Below are positions 6,378 through 8,644 of a DNA stretch of 8,644 nt, one piece after another (position 1 is the stretch's first letter; each line of letters starts with the position of its first letter). The notes below the pieces were generated by a model. The model had not been told where the DNA came from, searched no databases, and saw only the letters and a list, made by a program, of their open reading frames with translations. Location: contig CALBMD010000117.1 of NCBI GenBank assembly GCA_937896265.1, forward strand, positions 1 through 8,644, in the 5' to 3' direction. The DNA is from an uncultured Pseudomonadota bacterium. GTDB lineage: Bacteria > Bdellovibrionota_B > Oligoflexia > Oligoflexales > Bog-1112. The translations under genes and the position numbers were made by a program.

Positions 6378-7316
6378 TTAATGGATGGAATCAAAGACTT
6401 TTTTCCCACTAGTTGCCCATGACTCCGGGCCGCCTGGTATCTTCAATGCTTTATCGATATACTCCTTGGCCATTTTGCTATTCTTCTTGACCTGCCAATA
6501 GTAAACACCACAGTTAAAAAGTGTCTGCTTGTGATTTGGCACATGTTTAAGCACTTCAGTGCAAGTATCAGCAGTCTTCTCGCTATCCCCTAAATTCTTA
6601 AAAGAGATAAGCTGGCCCGATTGGGCATACCAATCTCCTTCGACTTTAGCCAAGAAAGATGCTGCTTTTTCGAAATGACCAAACATCAAATAAGCAAAAC
6701 CCAAATTCAAATAAGCTGCTTGAAAATTATCAACAACCTTTAAAACATTCTGCCAAGTTTGGATCGCTTCTGGCTCGCGACCTTCGGCAAAATGAATCAC
6801 ACCGATAGCATTTAAAGCAGAGGCTTTAATAACGGTGTTTTTTGATTCAACTAGATCATTGAGATAAAACTCACTAAAAGAGTAGTCACTATTATTGATA
6901 CCTGCCAGCGCCAGCTCAAGATAAGCGTTTTCATTTTTTCCAAACCCCTGCTCTCCTGCTTCATGATTAGCAAGCTTCTTCATGGTGTTATAAACATTTT
7001 CTGTTGTTGTGCCGGCTAGCCTTTGGGCTATGATCAGATTATTAAATGCTTCTGCTTTTTCCTTTGACCCTTCTGAAGCAGCCGTTACTTCTTTTACATA
7101 TTCCTGAACAAGCGCTTTTGCTTTTTTTGTGCCAAATGATCTTGACGTTAGGCCACCTCTAGCTATGCTGTTTACAAAGGGACCTTTCGTATAGACATTC
7201 TTTTGAAAGGCTTCTTTTTCCTCTGTCGTTTCAAGATTATCAGCATCAGGCTTTGTCCCAAAGCAGCCCACCACAAGAAATAAGAAAAATACCAAGTATG
7301 AAATTTTTGCGACCAT
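6378..7316 (-). CDS. TPR outer-membrane lipoprotein (GltE/AglT-like)
   Basis: This is a 312-residue protein. A hydrophobic signal (residues 5-17) ends in VVGC, so Cys18 should be lipidated. Phe19 at +2 gives no inner-membrane retention signal, so the outer membrane is the likely site. At least three tetratricopeptide repeats are visible: about 164-197 (LNAIGVIHFAEGREPEAI), 198-231 (YLNLGFAYLMFGHFEKAA) and 264-296 (FNCGVYYWQVKKNSKMAKEY). TPR lipoproteins act as protein-binding scaffolds. Its place between a large repeat protein and an FHA/PglI protein matches GltE (AglT) of the Myxococcus gliding machine. The ATG follows the upstream TAG with no base between them, and its Shine-Dalgarno is weak, so translation is probably coupled to the upstream gene. 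The GltE assignment rests on context, because TPR sequence alone does not identify the family. Confidence 0.75.
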   Translation of the reverse strand: MVAKISYLVFFLFLVVGCFGTKPDADNLETTEEKEAFQKNVYTKGPFVNSIARGGLTSRSFGTKKAKALVQEYVKEVTAASEGSKEKAEAFNNLIIAQRLAGTTTENVYNTMKKLANHEAGEQGFGKNENAYLELALAGINNSDYSFSEFYLNDLVESKNTVIKASALNAIGVIHFAEGREPEAIQTWQNVLKVVDNFQAAYLNLGFAYLMFGHFEKAASFLAKVEGDWYAQSGQLISFKNLGDSEKTADTCTEVLKHVPNHKQTLFNCGVYYWQVKKNSKMAKEYIDKALKIPGGPESWATSGKKVFDSIH

Positions 7317-8621
7317 CTATTGTATTTCCGAGATCAGTTTTTCTGAAATTGGACTAGCTATAAAATCAGGTCTAAAGACCCATTCCACAAACAAATCAGA
7401 ATGAGACTGGATCGTTTTTAGATTGTTAATACAATCACCTAACGCATGATTAAGTACAGAGAACTGATGCGCAGTTTGGATACACGTCTGATAGTATGTC
7501 TTAGCTTTTTCAGCTAGAGTTGCCACTGAACCAGCAAGCTGTGCTTTCACTTCAGAACTATTGGCCCCAGGAATTTCAGGCGGCGTTTTGAGTTGGTCAG
7601 CAAAGTGTTGGTATGCTGAACCGATCTTAGCAAAAGCTGAAATAGCCCAGTGAGAATCTTGGGTTGAAAACACCTTAGCATAAAGCTGCTCTAGTTTCCC
7701 AATCTCTGCGCCCATTGCCTGAATAGACCCTTGCAAAGCATTGACATTACCGCCCTTTAGAGTCATCTTCATAAAAGCTTGATAAGCACCAACTGTCTCT
7801 TCATAAAAGACTTCTCCAACATGCCGCAATGCCTCGCCTGAAACGCCTTTTCCTGATCTAGCTGCTGACAAGATCCTATTTTTTAAAGCTTGAGTTAATC
7901 TTTGCCCCCTGGCCAAACGATAGATGGCTAAGATCTTCTGATTAGCCGACAAATTGAATTTTTTAAAATAGAAGTTTTCAATAATATCTTCAAGCTCTGC
8001 CCATTTCTTCTTTCTAAATTTTAATTCAATAAGCTTTTCTATAGCTTCTATGCCTTCTTGCGGATGAAGAGAAGCAAAATTCTTGCAAACTTTGCTAGCG
8101 TCTAGGTCAAGAGCTATTTCTATAAAGCATGCTTGCTGTCTGGCTGCTGGCGCTTCTTTAGCAGCAGGAAACTGCGTTGCAAACAAAATATATTGGCTAC
8201 TAGCAACTGATAAATCTGCCAATTGTTCATTTAATTTTCCTGATTGCAGCAAAGCCATAGTATATAAAGGAGACTTAGGATATTTTTTTACAATCATCAT
8301 GTAAGATTTGGCAGCTGATTTTATTTTTCCTGCTTTAATATAATCTGTTGCAGCATTATTCCACAGCTTATCAGCATCTTTGTCATTTGGTGATGCCATT
8401 GCTTGTGCCTGATACATCTTAGCTCGCTTAGCAGTAGATGATTCTTTCGAAATAATTTCATACTGGATACCGCGCCTTAGATTCATGATCTTTTGACCAA
8501 TTTCACCTTTTCGATACGCAGGGATTGCAAGTAATTTATCTGTGGCTTTTTGTAATGTTTTTTGATTATTTGCATACATAGGAATCAAAGTATTAACTGC
8601 ATCTAGTCCTTCTTTGCTATC
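7317..8621 (-). CDS. helical-repeat (TPR-like) protein, 5' end missing (GltD/AgmU-like)
   Basis: 434 residues of the C-terminal part are present. The true N-terminus lies beyond the contig end. A GTG at 8636 looks like a start, but it and the next four codons come from adapter sequence and should be ignored. What remains is almost wholly alpha-helical, with TPR-like pairs early on (about residues 85-118, WNNAATDYIKAGKIKSAAKS, and the following repeat at 119-153). Later helices are less regular. No membrane span or catalytic motif is visible, and any signal peptide is lost. It stops with TAG directly against the ATG of the TPR lipoprotein. Its place before GltE-like and GltG-like genes matches GltD (AgmU), a large periplasmic repeat protein. 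This is inference from gene order, since the sequence on its own shows only a helical repeat scaffold. Confidence 0.6.
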   Translation of the reverse strand, partial: DSKEGLDAVNTLIPMYANNQKTLQKATDKLLAIPAYRKGEIGQKIMNLRRGIQYEIISKESSTAKRAKMYQAQAMASPNDKDADKLWNNAATDYIKAGKIKSAAKSYMMIVKKYPKSPLYTMALLQSGKLNEQLADLSVASSQYILFATQFPAAKEAPAARQQACFIEIALDLDASKVCKNFASLHPQEGIEAIEKLIELKFRKKKWAELEDIIENFYFKKFNLSANQKILAIYRLARGQRLTQALKNRILSAARSGKGVSGEALRHVGEVFYEETVGAYQAFMKMTLKGGNVNALQGSIQAMGAEIGKLEQLYAKVFSTQDSHWAISAFAKIGSAYQHFADQLKTPPEIPGANSSEVKAQLAGSVATLAEKAKTYYQTCIQTAHQFSVLNHALGDCINNLKTIQSHSDLFVEWVFRPDFIASPISEKLISEIQ

Positions 8622-8644
8622 AGATCGGAAGAGCACACGTCTGA
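8622..8644 (+). other. Illumina TruSeq adapter remnant at the contig end
   Basis: The last 23 bases begin AGATCGGAAGAGC and continue exactly as the TruSeq read-1 3' adapter does. They are not biological. They end flush with the window, as expected from untrimmed read-through at a contig terminus. They add false codons (MLFRS) to the reading frame of the truncated repeat protein. Confidence 0.97.

Noticed and set aside
1..8644. Mobile elements, CRISPR arrays, tRNA or rRNA genes
   Set aside because: I saw no transposase, integrase, regularly spaced repeats or tRNA-like cloverleaf. Every long stretch is covered by an identified minus-strand gene and no gap exceeds 166 bp.

Overview
All seven genes lie on the minus strand of one end of an assembled contig, so transcription runs from high to low coordinates. 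The last 23 bases (8622-8644) are Illumina TruSeq adapter, so the right edge is an assembly artefact and biological sequence stops at 8621. The DNA is moderately AT-rich. The protein types point to a predatory or gliding-type delta-proteobacterium in the broad sense. A Bdellovibrionota member is my best guess and a low-GC Myxococcota relative is possible. This rests on gene content, because no rRNA or other marker gene is present.

Region 4438-8621 holds three tightly packed genes. They are a 5'-truncated helical-repeat (TPR-like) protein, a TPR lipoprotein that starts on the base after the previous stop, and a protein with an FHA domain, one membrane span and an AgmX/PglI C-terminal domain. 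The order and domain types match GltD(AgmU)-GltE(AglT)-GltG(PglI) of the Myxococcus Agl-Glt trans-envelope machine, with no gltF between E and G. The likely job is an inner-membrane-to-outer-membrane complex driven by a TolQR/ExbBD-type motor encoded elsewhere.

After a 166-bp gap come surE (nucleotide phosphatase) and, 14 bp on, a LysM/M23 lipoprotein peptidase. This echoes the surE-pcm-nlpD-rpoS cluster of gammaproteobacteria, without pcm and rpoS. Next is an HD-GYP c-di-GMP phosphodiesterase, whose Shine-Dalgarno is partly inside a strong hairpin. Last is a GT39/ArnT-like polytopic glycosyltransferase that runs off the left edge.

The shared theme is the cell envelope: a trans-envelope machine, peptidoglycan remodelling, lipid-linked sugar transfer, and c-di-GMP turnover that could regulate motility or lifestyle. 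I see no tRNA, rRNA, CRISPR array, transposon or phage gene. No wholly new system is evident. The points most worth a second look are the Glt-like cluster with its degenerate FHA domain, the RBS-masking hairpin before the HD-GYP gene, and the adapter that creates a false protein N-terminus.
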